Notes: a model not told the origin generated them from the sequence alone. DNA of 60,000 nucleotides from Adiantum capillus-veneris (GCA_014529385.2 CM043947.1:117850087-117910086), one strand, 5' to 3'. Shown: positions 34,099 to 44,417, numbered from the stretch's first letter. Program-made: numbers and translations.

Positions 34099-34299
34099 TA
34101 TGACAATCCACAAATGCTCAGCTGAAAAAGAGAAAAGAGAAGTCTATCAAGACATTAACCACCCTTCTTTATATCAAGTCTACAAACAAATTAAAAGCAT
34201 AAAATTGTCAAGCAAATTAAGTGCACAAATTAAGCGCAAGCAAAAAAGAATTACATAAAATTGTGACATGCTAAGTTTGTCACTTGCTATGCGAACTGT

Positions 34300-35110
34300 G
34301 AGGGGTTAAGAGAAACTCGGCACTCACTAACTACGCGCACGGAGTGACACTTGGTACGCGATTTCCTATTGCTAGGAAGACGTCGACGTCTCCCAAAATC
34401 GCGCACGGGTGTCGCGGTGTGTCGCTTGGAGGGTTGGAGGCTTAATTTCGAAGCCTTGTGAATGACAATAAGCAAAAAAACGGGTTGGGTAGGTTCCTTT
34501 TATGGCCAAAAACGCCGCCTCGGGGGGTGTGCAAATCGGTTGCCGCTCGAAGTTTGGTCCAACGGCTAGTTTTTATGCGCCTAGGGACTTGCGCCATGCA
34601 CCCTATATAAACCTCCTCAGAGCCCAAACTAAGCGCATTTTGAAGGAGGTTTTACCCGGTTCTCGCACTTCCACAACCCAAAACTTCGAGCGCTTTGACC
34701 GTCACCCCGTGCGCGATATTCGTAAGTGAGAAGACTTTGCCTCCTTTGTCATTTCGCGTACGGAGTTTCAAAGCAATGTGTTCCACTATGTCCACAAGTG
34801 TGATCATGTTTACGATGTGTACCGCAATGTGTGCCACTATTTTCACCATGCATACAATATGTGTCTCAAGAGGTTTAAGAGGTTTTCACCGCTTGGGACT
34901 CTCGTCACCCCGTGCGCGATATTGGTAAGTGAGAGGACTGTGCTCCCTTCGCAATTTCGTGTACGGAGTGTCACCGCCTCTGTGTACCGCTCCGTCACCC
35001 CGTGCGCGATCATCGTAAGTGTGAGGACATTGGTCCCTTTGTGATTTCGCGTACGGGGTGTCACCGCAATGTGTTCCACTATGTACGGAAATGTGTGCCA
35101 CTATGTCGAA
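34300..35110. promoter_or_regulatory. Divergent promoter region of genes C and D with repeated GC-rich motif
   Basis: GTCACCCCGTGCGCGAT occurs on the plus strand at about 34701, 34904 and 34994. Each copy is followed by GTAAGTG and a CATTTCGCGTACGG-like block. Related inverted forms (ACGCGCACGGAGTGACAC at about 34334 and TCGCGCACGGGTGTCG at about 34399) lie on the gene C side. A TATATAA box at 34604-34610 faces gene D. A perfect palindrome GACGTCGACGTC lies at about 34379. The region is far richer in CpG than its surroundings. Confidence 0.6.
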
Positions 35111-35215
35111 AAGGAGGAGTTTACTTTGATAAAGTAATAATAAAAATTAAATATACATCGTTTACTTTTTTTACTAATGTTTGTTGTGTAACAATCATTC
35201 CTATCCCTTTTGAAG

Positions 35216-37274
35216 ATGGCAAGGACCAAGAAGACTGCAAGGAAAGTTGATAAGCCTCTATCCAAAGATGAAGAAGAAGCTCAGCCTAGCAAAGCTTCAG
35301 CTGGTACTTCCAAACCAAAGAAGAGCACATCTCAGAGGAAGGACCCTAAACCAAGCACACCTGACCCTCAACCAAGCAAAAGAAAAACTACACATCAAAG
35401 GAAAGCTTCCAAGCCACTGCAGCTTAAGCCTCTCCTTACAAAGAGAAAGTTCAAGCAGGGGGTCAAATGTCTAAGAGAGATAAGGAAGGCCATAAAGGCC
35501 ATCAATCTTGCAATTCCCAAACTGCCCTTCCAAAGACTATCCAGACAAGTTGCAGAGGAGTACAAGATTGACATGAGGTGGACTAGAACTGCATTGGCAT
35601 GTATCCAGGAGGCTTCTGAGGACTTTATGATTGAGATTTTCCAGGATGCCTATATCTGTGCAGCTCATGCCCATAGGGTTACTCTGATGGACAAAGACAT
35701 GATCACTCTTAGGAGGCTGAGATACAGGTTTTCAAAAATTTTGGAGCCTGTCCCTATGCATGATATAAAGGCATTCAATATTCTCAACATTCCTCCATGG
35801 AGGAAGCCCAAGGAGCCTGAAGTAGGAGTTGTTGATATTACTGAAGAAGAGGAAAAGGAAAGGAAAAAGAGAGCCAAGGAAGACAAGGAAATTGCAGAGA
35901 GAAAGGAGCTTGACCTGTTGGAACCTCAGCTAGTGCCCCTCTTGAGGAGTGTCAATCCTACTGGTCTGGTTGTCACTCTATTCAGTGAGGAGGATCCTAG
36001 GGAGGATTACAATTCACTTGACTCTGAGACCTTGGAAATTCTCAAGGACTGGACCAAGGAGATGAATTCTCCACTCCTTATCACATGCCTCAGGTTGTTT
36101 TTGTTTTCCTCTATATTTTTTTTTATAGCAAGAACTCTTTATATAACAATATCCTGTACCAGGTTAATGATGCATTCATATGAGCAAGACCTTCAACAAA
36201 AGGTGGACATTTTAGACCCTTCTATCTCCCACTTTCTCAGGACAGAGACAAACATTAGAGATCTCACAAAGTGGTTGACTCATGTGGACTTGGAAATCTG
36301 TGAATTTTTCTTGATTCCTTATCATGAGAGGTAAGTTTCCTACCTACACTTTGTGAAGAGAATTTGCTAATTCATGTTAGAAGGCTAATTGAGGTTTGTT
36401 TTTATAGCTCACATTGGAGTTTAATTGCAATTGATATTGTGAAAAGAAAATGCTACTTTGTCAATTCTCTTGCTGGAGTACATGGTCAAGCAAAATTGTA
36501 AGTATAGCAGCAGACACATTTTGTAAACCACAAGCACATACTTTTAGTAACGCAGAACCTCATTTATAAAGAATTTTGGATAGTGCTGCTACAAGATTTA
36601 TAGAGACACTGGAGAATTGTCCACCCATGCCACAGATGCTGAATGAAATCCATTTTGTAGTGGTGAAGGTTGGAATTCTTTATGCTTTGTTCACTTCAAT
36701 GGATTATCCTCAAAGATTTTTTCCCAAAAATACATGTAATGAATTGCAGGTTCCAATCCAGCCTGAAGGCCATTCACGTGGATGGACGGTATTGACAAAT
36801 GCCAAGCTCCTCTTGGACTTCATATACTGCAATGACAATCAAGATATAGAAGTATAGCATATTTCATATTTGCCAGCTGTATTTTTCCTCATTTTATTGT
36901 TCCTAAAACTTGCTTTCTATTTCCTTGTATAGATCAACAGAGAGTGCTATAGTGAGAATCATGTATGGTTGAAAAGAGCAAGGATTATCAAGTATATGAT
37001 TGAAGCAAATGGAGAACTGCAAGAGGTATTTGAAGATGATGATGTTGAAGAGAAGGGGAAAGCAAAGCTAGAAGATGAAGAAGAGAGTGGTGAGCAGGAA
37101 AAGGCAAGTGAAGAGATGGATGATAAGAGAAAGAGGAATCCCACTTCAAGCCCTCCAGCCAAGCCCACTCCAAAAAGAAAATCTCCCAGGACAAAAGAGC
37201 CCACTTCAAAAGCACCAACCCCATTAAGGAAGTCCCCTAGGGACAGGAAATCTCCTGGCAGAAAACTATTCTAG
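35216..37274 (+). CDS. Gene D: histone H3-like domain fused to a Ulp1/C48-type protease fold
   Basis: Inferred exons are 35216-36093, 36163-36330, 36408-36497, 36572-36851 and 36933-37274. They give 585 codons with no stop, and GT-AG borders and phases agree at each junction. Residues 1-10 read MARTKKTARK, the histone H3 tail with Gln5 as Lys. After a Lys/Ser/Pro-rich linker, residues 77-169 form a full H3 histone fold (LREIRK, KLPFQRL, QEASEDF, CAAHAHRVTLM, KDM) without the loop-1 insertion usual in CENH3. Residues about 170-260 are charged. Residues about 335-455 look like a Ulp1 SUMO-protease: SHWSLIAID with His351, FVNSL with Asn368 where Asp is usual, and VPIQPEGHSRGW with Gln442, but Arg448 at the catalytic Cys position. 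The tail is acidic, then Lys/Pro-rich (KRKSPRTKEP). It probably acts on chromatin; peptidase activity is doubtful. Confidence 0.8.
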
Positions 37275-37571
37275 CTTTTTGTAGCCCACTCTAATTGTAG
37301 CCCACTTGTATCAAGCTTCCCACTTGTATCCAATTGTCTATTCTATAGCCCACTTGTATCCAATTGTCTATTCTATGTAATTGCAAATATTTGAAATTGA
37401 ATACATTTTGATCACCTTGTTTTAAGACTCTGTTACAAAATCAAATCATTGAAGTGAAATCATTGATGTTTGGAAAAGTTGCATTTCAATAAAAAAATAA
37501 AGATCCTTTTAGATCTTTATTTCAATAAGATCCTTGCAGGTCATGTGTTACAAAATTGCCTTGAAGGATGT
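37275..37571. other. Intergenic space between convergent genes D and E
   Basis: AT-rich 3' flank. A duplicated TAGCCCACTTGTATCCAATTG and TGTCTATTCTAT block lies at about 37320-37380. It probably holds both 3' untranslated regions. Confidence 0.5.
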
Positions 37572-38863
37572 TTAAGGCACCAAATGTACAATGCCATCCA
37601 AGATGTCCTTGCATTGTAGCCTCTTTTCATTCCTTTTTGATACCTACAAAAACAGTCCAAGTTAAATAAAGAACCAATAAGAGAACAAGAGACTTTTAGG
37701 GATAACATTTACCTTTCCACCATTTATTTGAAAGCAGAATGTTGTGGGCAGTTCAATTTCATCATTTTGCAGGTCCAATCTCAATTGATGTAAGCTACAC
37801 ATGCCTCTTATCTTTACAATTGACAGATGCTCATTGTTTACCCATATATCAATGTCTTCTATTGGGTTGTCAATGAAGTCCTCCATGTCTTGATCAAGTG
37901 GAGTTAGCTGACCACCAACATAGTGCCATCTTCTGTAATAAAATGACATAATGAAGTTGTGTGTCTCTATCATGTATTTGCAAGCAATTGAGCCAGCTTG
38001 CACATTACAAGTGATTCCATTCACTGTTTTGGTGTTCCAACCCTCATCCACAAATTCAAGTACATTTGTCGAGTCTAAAGTCTTCACTGAAAACATTGTT
38101 CTAGATTTTCTGACTTCAGCATTAGAGAAGAAGTCTACAAAAACTGTAATGGGCATGAATATAGAAATTCTACTTTGTTTGCTTTCAAACACTTTTGAAT
38201 CTCACAAAACAGTTTGCACTTGTAGCCCTCGCTTGTATTTGAGCTAGGGAGTGACCATTCTCCACTTTTGAAATCAGGCAAGTCTAGCTTGGTTATGGCT
38301 CCAAGTTCTCCAGTCCTTCTAGGTGGAACATAATTATGGTCAAAGAAGAATATTCCATTCTCTGCCAGTGAACCCTTAGTCCTTCCCTTGTATATTTCTT
38401 CACCAATTGATCCATGACACACATCCAGAATATTTATAACACATTCTACTGGCTGCCATTCCATAATGTTTGAAGGATACAAATCTGTACAACAAATAAC
38501 CTTATACAACATGCATTACAAATAAGGATTTAAGTTAAGAGACTTACAGTTTGGTCTATGTAATGGCAAAGCAGAACTCTCTGAGTCAATATGCAGATCT
38601 TTATGCATGTACACATGCTGCACCAGCACCTCTTTGATTGATTTTTTGTTGTCGCCAAAGCTGAAATCTTTAACAATACCCTTCCATCCCGCCAAGAAAG
38701 AGTTTTTGGTGGAAGACTTTATTCTCTTGTTCTGTTGCATCAGTATCCACGTTCCTTTGTGTATAGTTATTGGAATCCATTCTCCATTTTGATCAGTCGT
38801 GTTGTAAGTGACAATGGCTTCAATGGAAGTTCTTGGTCGTTTTGATCGTGATGAAGATTCCAT
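37572..38863 (-). pseudogene. Gene E: unknown protein of the 9-kb element, three exons, one frameshift
   Basis: The start is at 38863 (MESSSRSKRPRTSIEAIV). Exon 1 ends at 38548, exon 2 begins at 38484 (GTAAGT...GTACAG), and a last exon at 37643-37572 after GTAAAT...TTGTAG ends with DILDGIVHLVP. Conserved blocks shared with 16126-17242 are IKEVLVQHVYMHKD, LYPSNIMEWQPVE and ENGIFFFDHNYV. Within exon 2 the frame shifts by one at about 38140-38200, so the copy may be broken. No domain is recognised. It lies just inside the right inverted repeat and reads toward gene D. Confidence 0.6.
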
Positions 38864-39213
38864 GGTGAAAAAAGAAATGAGCAGAGAAGTTTAGCTTGAC
38901 TTCAAGAGAAGAATAAGCAGAATGTGCAAAAAACGGTTTAAATCTGAAAAAGATCATGAGATAGAATCCAAACGTTGTTTTATGATGACAACGTGCAAAA
39001 TGAAAACAATATAATATGAGAAGTACGTCTTTCTAAAAGCGACAGCTATTGAATGCCTTTGCACTTTTACTTGTTTACATTGCTATTTACCAGCTAAAAT
39101 TTGCGGTAAAGATAGAATATTTGCTTTTTTTGTGAGTTTTAAAAAATAGAGGTTCCGTAACGGAAGCTCTTCAACCATTGGTTGAGACCACTCTCTCTCT
39201 CTACACGCTAAAA

Positions 39214-39245
39214 GGCACAAAAATGACCTCAAAATTCCCCTAATG
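39214..39245 (-). repeat. Right terminal inverted repeat
   Basis: It starts GGCACAAAAATGACCTCAAA and ends TTCCCCTAATG, the mirror of 30254-30285 with one mismatch. Confidence 0.9.
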
Positions 39246-40024
39246 TCCTTCAAAATAGGACCACCAAAACCCAAGATAGAGGAGATAAGAGTGCCATACT
39301 TTTTTATACGTGTCAAATGACTATTGGACTATTCCTTAATCCTTAAATTAACAAACAGACCTTTTGTAGCCATTTTTGGTCCTAATGGTGATCTCCATCT
39401 AGGCCAAGTGCCGTCGATTCCACTTGGTGCACCTCAAAATTGCGTGCGCGACGTGCCATCTACTACAACTCAATCCACTGCACCATTCCCAATTTCCCAT
39501 GCCATAGAGTTGCTTGTCATGGTTGCACTTTTTTTTCCCCATAGTTCTACCACTATTCCTTGCTTCCATCAATAATTAATACGAAAGTCGTTCCTTAAGT
39601 TATAATTTGTCAAGTCGTATCCCATGTCCAGCTCGAAATATACATTCTTACGCTTTTTTTTAATATGAGTATATGATTTTGTTAAGCAGTTCATACTTCC
39701 CTTATTCTGTTGCTATCGATAATCCTACCTATATTAAAACGCATGTAATTCTAGTGATCTTTCTATACATATGTCCCACTTTATGGCCCTTGGATACTAT
39801 AATCTACATATTGATACATGTTTCCTCTCTACTTTATCACACAAGACGTACAGTTTCTCTACAACTTTCTAAGAATAAGGATTAAAGTAAAGAAAAACAA
39901 AACATGATAAAATAAAATAACTTAGCTATTTTGCGAAGACCTACCATGATCGCAAACCAAACGTAATGATGTCATAGAAGTTCTCCATTGTAAGGAATTT
40001 TTCACTTCAAGGAGCGTAATCCAA
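39246..40024. other. Non-coding interval right of the 9-kb element
   Basis: Nothing coding is supported. By nesting logic it should include the remainder of the older related copy that the 9-kb element entered, but no recognisable gene is left. Confidence 0.4.
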
Positions 40025-40037
40025 GGCTCTGATACCA
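40025..40037 (-). promoter_or_regulatory. Minus-strand primer-binding site of an LTR element remnant
   Basis: GGCTCTGATACCA is the reverse complement of TGGTATCAGAGCC, the standard initiator-Met tRNA primer site. The LTR it belongs to should start at about 40039 (TGCTACAAAC...) and extend rightwards, toward or beyond the CA repeat. Its far end is not determined. Confidence 0.6.
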
Positions 40038-40165
40038 CTGCTACAAACAAAAGCATGGAAAGACCTGCAAAATACCAAAATAACACGCTGCAAGCCATAA
40101 ACGAACAAGTATTCATACGTGACGACTCACACAAATCCATAGTGGAGTTAAATGCGAGCACACGC

Positions 40166-40166
<1 letters not shown>

Positions 40167-40198
<32 letters not shown>
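40167..40198. repeat. (CA)n microsatellite in the probable LTR
   Basis: About 15 CA dinucleotides, slightly interrupted at the left by CG. Confidence 0.92.
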
Positions 40199-40712
40199 GG
40201 GCGCACCTCCTAGAGCGGAGTGCTACTCCAATACGGCGCGACATAAGAGAGGAGAGGGGAGAAGAAGAAAGACACAAGCCCTGGGTGCAATCTCCCCCCG
40301 TGCAAGAGTGATCATTTCCCTTTTGCACGTATTTATTTACGGATTCTTCAATGCTAAAAACTGAAATACACATTGTTCGGCCGGACTTAAACGTCCTTAG
40401 CTTATAAAGAGAATTTAAATAATGAAATGTCCATAAAGATGATATGCTTTTGCATAACTCTTAGCCTTTTCCACCTGTCACCTGCACTAGATAATAAAAT
40501 ATCAATTCCATTACACATTGTACTTTGGATAGAGGGCTGGATAAAATCGTGGTAGTTCCTCATTCTTCATAGGAATCGTGTACATGAGTACCAGTGATTG
40601 AGTATGCCTTGATGTAGTTGAAATTGATACGATTTTCTTGTTACGAAGTGAAAAAGAGTCTTTAGAGAATTCTCCTACTCTTAAAGCGTCATCTGAGTTC
40701 TTGGCCCCTATT

Positions 40713-40793
40713 TGTTGGACTTGTTGCTTTCCAGGAGATTTGTGACCGTGCGGTACAAGATTCTTCTAGCTATCTGCATCTTCGTTACCATAT
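40713..40793 (+). repeat. Left part of a copia-like 5' LTR, split by the Athila-like element
   Basis: TGTTGGACTTGTTGCTTTCC resembles a copia LTR start. The sequence to 40793 plus 54085-54285 would make one LTR of about 280 bp that ends CCACCA just before a primer-binding site at 54287. The shared CATAT target duplication places the 13-kb element inside this LTR. Confidence 0.5.
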
Positions 40794-41076
40794 TGTTAAC
40801 CCTCACGGCACACGGACACCCTATGATCTATAAACGTTGTATTATTTAGAGTCAGGTACCGGGCTTGTCGGACCAATAGGAACAGGGTAAGGGTGATCGC
40901 CGATGATAGGCGCACTCTAACTAGAATATTCAAGAAGTTTGTTGGCTAAGTATGGGCGCCCAAGTGTGAATGGGGTGAGCTCATATAAAAGCCACTAAAC
41001 CTAATTTTTACTCATTCTCTCATTGTGTAATAGAAGCTGCTCTTGCTCCATCTCCACCTTCTCCTTCACCATCTCC

Positions 41077-41115
<39 letters not shown>

Positions 41116-41362
41116 TGTGTGAGAGAGAGAGTGTGAGAGTGTGTGTGTGATCGAGCGTTGCGGCGGCACGACGGCGGCGAGGTGGTTGAGCGCAGCGTAG
41201 CGGCGTCTCCCTCTTCTTCGCAGCGCGGGAATCCTTCATTCGCAACTACGCAGGAAGGTGAGTGACACACCATTCTTCCTTGTGAGCTTGTCTGTTGCAT
41301 GACTGTGTGCTAGGAGCCTTTGTGGCTCGCACACGGCGCGTAGCAAGTCCCTAGCCGTGACA
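40794..41362 (+). repeat. 5' LTR of the Athila-like element
   Basis: 569 bp, TG...CA. A GT microsatellite at 41081-41112 is shorter than in the 3' LTR. Confidence 0.95.
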
Positions 41363-41366
41363 TTTT

Positions 41367-41384
41367 TGGCACCGCTGCCGGGGA
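41367..41384 (+). promoter_or_regulatory. Primer-binding site (tRNA-Asp-like)
   Basis: TGGCACCGCTGCCGGGGA follows the 5' LTR by four bases. It resembles the TGGCGCCGTTGCCGGGGA type found in Athila and Tat elements. Confidence 0.8.
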
Positions 41385-42392
41385 TCTACTACGCGTGAAG
41401 CTCCAATGGCGACCTGTAAATTGTATTGAAGCTATTTTTTATGTAGGAAAGGCGCGGCTTAAGTTTGATTATTGTTATTATGCAAAAACAGTAGAGAAAG
41501 GCACAATGTTGTTGACTGCATTCAAGTTTTCTGTGTTCTGTTAAGCTCTGTTTTGCTAGCTCTATTAAGCTCAGATTTCTGCCTTTTCTGCATTTTCTGG
41601 TTTGCACTGCACAGTTCTGTCAAGTTTGAATTTTCTGCATTTTCTGTGTTTTCTGGTTTGTGCACAGTTAGGCGCACAGTTAGTTAATTAAGCAGGTTAG
41701 TAATTAGGTGAACCACTGATTAGCAGGTCAGTAGGTAGGTGGGACAGTAAATAGTTAGGTGAGGTCAACGTGCACCAAAACGCGTACCAAATAATAACCA
41801 AAAGAAAAAAAAAATTTAAAAAAATCTATTTTTTTTAAAAAAAAAATTAAAAATAAAAAAAATCGAAAAATAAAAACGTGAGTGAGGGGGAGGTTATAAA
41901 AAAATCGAAAATATTTAAGCGTGAGTGACTGGGGGGATCACTAAAATTTTGATCGGGATCATTTCCCCAAGCCCAAGCCCAAGCCCAAGCCCAAGCCCAG
42001 GCCCAGGCCTCAGTTCTCAATCTCATGATATATACTAGACTTACTCTTATATATATACCCTACCCCCTCAAGAGGGAATGAGAGCATGTGGGGCAAGTCC
42101 TCCACTCTCCTCCCTTCTCTTCCCACTTGCACCCTTAGACTTGCTATTTGGAGCCTAGTTCGCCAACTAGGAAAAGACTGTTTCGGGCTTTTCTGGAGCA
42201 AAATAGAACCAAACGGTGGGTTGTAAAGCACAGCGCGTCCCTCCTAGCGATACGCTCGTTTCGAGCTATCACACGGCCCATTCCACGACACGCGCTAAAA
42301 AATCTAGCAAAAAGCCAAACAAAAAACACGCAAAAAACTAGTCACAAGGCCTCCTAGAGCAGCTTTTTGACACCTGAGGGTATCAAAAGCAC
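41385..42392 (+). other. Leader of the Athila-like element
   Basis: No long frame is seen. It holds A/T-rich runs at about 41806-41870 and a (CCCAAG)n hexanucleotide repeat at 41967-42009. Confidence 0.6.
41967..42009. repeat. (CCCAAG)n hexanucleotide repeat
   Basis: About six AAGCCC units, the last ones as CAGGCC variants, in the retroelement leader. Confidence 0.9.
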
Positions 42393-44417
42393 ATGCACTT
42401 ACGCTCTGGGCGGGTGCTAGAACACGAGCATATTGAGGGTGCCTCTGTTCATACGGACACCCATTACCCATCCACGATAGGCTCTAGACCCTCAGCGGGG
42501 ACACAAGGTAGCACCACCCAAGACCCTAAAATAGCCGCTAGTGATTCCTCATCCGACTCAGAAATCATGGAAGCATACCCTACCCAAAACACTGAGAGAG
42601 AAGGCCATGCACCTCCCGAAGCTCCACAGCCTAGTACTAGTATGTTTAGCCGTTTCATGGAAACATTAGGTAGAGCTACTCGCTCGGAACCTGATGCAAA
42701 TGAAGCACAGGAAGGGGGTGGGGAAGTGGACTCTCCTTTCACATCGCACGTGGACCCCACACCCCCAAAGAGTGTCCATGTGGATATCCTGCCAACTTCT
42801 TACCAAGAAGGCCCTGTTGAGCTGCCTCCTTTAGAAGTTCCCTCTAGAGTACCGTTGGTGACAAGTAAAACCACGGGGAGCAACATTGCTTCTACCTCAC
42901 AAGAAACCGTTAACACGTCGACTCTAGAAGGATTGTTCATTAATTATCATTGGACATACGACCTCCACACTGAGGTGTTGACGGATCTACACTCTGGCCA
43001 CGCCTACCATGTAGGATGGATAGAGATTGTACAATCCACCTCTAGTGCCACGAGCATCGAAGATCAACAGAAAATGATCTGTAATGTTATCCATGGCATT
43101 ATTCAATCAGAAAGGCAAAACCGAGGGGTAAATATACTCTCAACTGGCCCCATGAGATTTCTGGATACGAGCAAGGCTCAACAGCCTACTCTATCACAAA
43201 TGGAGACTCCTCTAATGAGCCCCATGGACCCATATTACGTCATTTCACCTGGGGTCTCTATGCAATCTGAGCCTCCGAGCGACAACTTTAGCTTCCCTAA
43301 CTTGGCTCAACCCTCTATTAAGGAAAACACAATGCTCACTCCAGGGATAAGCCTGACAGAGAATGTACCGATGACATCTACGGTTACCGCAGTGCCACTA
43401 CCTAGTGTCGTAGTACCTAATATGGGGCCTCTACCGTATGTGCCTCTAGCCCCTTATGCACACATGGCCCCCACACCTCCAATTGTACCACTTGTTTATG
43501 CTCCTCGAGTGCCGCTCCCTAGCCCTTATCCGAGTGGACCTATGCCCGGTTATGTTCCATATCCTGCATCATCCACACATATGCCAAGACCGGTACCCAT
43601 CCCTCTCCCACATATGATTCCAAGAGTACCTCCACCGGCCCTGTCTCCTCACATAGGTGACTTGGCAGCGTTTTCTCAAACCATAGGTCGATCTATCACG
43701 GAAAATATGCGTCATGCATCTGATAGAGAGCCTAGAAGTAAGGCGGTACAAATTGCCAAACTCACGCAAAAATGCAATGGGGACGAAGATGCTATAAAAC
43801 ACATTGAAGTGTTTGAACAAGTATGTGATTCCTTGGGGGAACGCAACGAACTACATAAGTGCAATGCCTTAAGCTTGACATTAAGTGGGAAGGCTGGAGA
43901 TTGGTATAGAACCCTAAGGGTGGAGGAGAAAACAATCTACCTTACCCTTCGAAGGTTGTTTCTAAAGGAGTACATACGAGAAGGTGTGCTTTGGGGTGTA
44001 GCATCTCAGCTACAAAAGGCTGAACGTAAGGAAGGAGAGTCAGTAAGGGACTTCATTAGTCGTCTAAAGCACTTAAACTCTCGCTGCCCTGTAAATGAGC
44101 GCTTCAACAATAACCAACTGCTTGATCGATTCATTCGAGGGTTGAGGAATGAAGGAATCTATAATGGACTAGTGATTAGAGGTATCACAACCTGGGAAGA
44201 TGTCACTGCCAATGCAATCCAATTAGAGGACAACTTGATGATAGCAGGCATGAGGGTGTCTACTGACACGAGATCCACTAGCTCACAAGCCATTGAGTAT
44301 GAACCCATGACTGCAAAGCCCATTGCCAATGAGCCAAAGGTATTTGAGACATTCTTGACAGACCTCATCAAGGCAATCCAAGAGTCTCTTAAGGATAATG
44401 GTGTTCCATTTGCTTAG
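42393..44417 (+). CDS. gag of the Athila-like element
   Basis: A 674-residue open frame that starts MHLRSGRVLEHEH, like many plant gypsy gag proteins. The first about 430 residues are Pro/Ser/Thr-rich and low in complexity. The capsid-type retrotransposon gag domain lies at about residues 470-610 (LSGKAGDWYRTL, LRRLFLKEYIREG, ESVRDFISRLKHLN, FIRGLRNEGIYNG). The frame ends at 44417, and a zinc knuckle follows in another frame. It would form the particle shell. This frame itself is intact. Confidence 0.85.
   Translation: MHLRSGRVLEHEHIEGASVHTDTHYPSTIGSRPSAGTQGSTTQDPKIAASDSSSDSEIMEAYPTQNTEREGHAPPEAPQPSTSMFSRFMETLGRATRSEPDANEAQEGGGEVDSPFTSHVDPTPPKSVHVDILPTSYQEGPVELPPLEVPSRVPLVTSKTTGSNIASTSQETVNTSTLEGLFINYHWTYDLHTEVLTDLHSGHAYHVGWIEIVQSTSSATSIEDQQKMICNVIHGIIQSERQNRGVNILSTGPMRFLDTSKAQQPTLSQMETPLMSPMDPYYVISPGVSMQSEPPSDNFSFPNLAQPSIKENTMLTPGISLTENVPMTSTVTAVPLPSVVVPNMGPLPYVPLAPYAHMAPTPPIVPLVYAPRVPLPSPYPSGPMPGYVPYPASSTHMPRPVPIPLPHMIPRVPPPALSPHIGDLAAFSQTIGRSITENMRHASDREPRSKAVQIAKLTQKCNGDEDAIKHIEVFEQVCDSLGERNELHKCNALSLTLSGKAGDWYRTLRVEEKTIYLTLRRLFLKEYIREGVLWGVASQLQKAERKEGESVRDFISRLKHLNSRCPVNERFNNNQLLDRFIRGLRNEGIYNGLVIRGITTWEDVTANAIQLEDNLMIAGMRVSTDTRSTSSQAIEYEPMTAKPIANEPKVFETFLTDLIKAIQESLKDNGVPFA

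Larger units (their letters stand above)
30254..39245 (+). mobile_element. 9-kb multi-gene DNA transposon with 32-bp TIRs; family not recognised
   Basis: The ends are inverted repeats: CATTAGGGGAATTTTGAGGT at 30254 continues to 30285 and pairs with 39214-39245 at 31 of 32 positions. A TGTAGAGAGAGA motif just inside is also shared. The element holds four genes in alternating orientation: A/B (+, transposase-like), C (-), D (+, histone H3-Ulp1 fusion) and E (-). Diverged homologues of A, C and E lie at 16126-21534. Target duplication is unclear: a TC dinucleotide flanks both ends, or TA if the TIR is taken as GGGGAATT. It is not a retroelement, CACTA, or any plant TIR family I can name. Confidence 0.8.

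Noticed and set aside
34695-35101. Short ORFs in both strands over the C/D promoter
   Set aside because: They come from the repeated GC-rich motif and start nowhere near a plausible promoter; no domain is visible.
35216-35720. Gene D as a centromeric H3 (CENH3)
   Set aside because: There is no loop-1 insertion, the N-terminus keeps the canonical ARTK start, and the protein continues into a protease fold, so it is closer to canonical H3 than to CENH3.
41001-41300. ORFs in the Athila-like LTR (for example the minus-strand 99-codon frame)
   Set aside because: They run through the GT microsatellite and occur again in the other LTR at 53704-53990; no coding signature.
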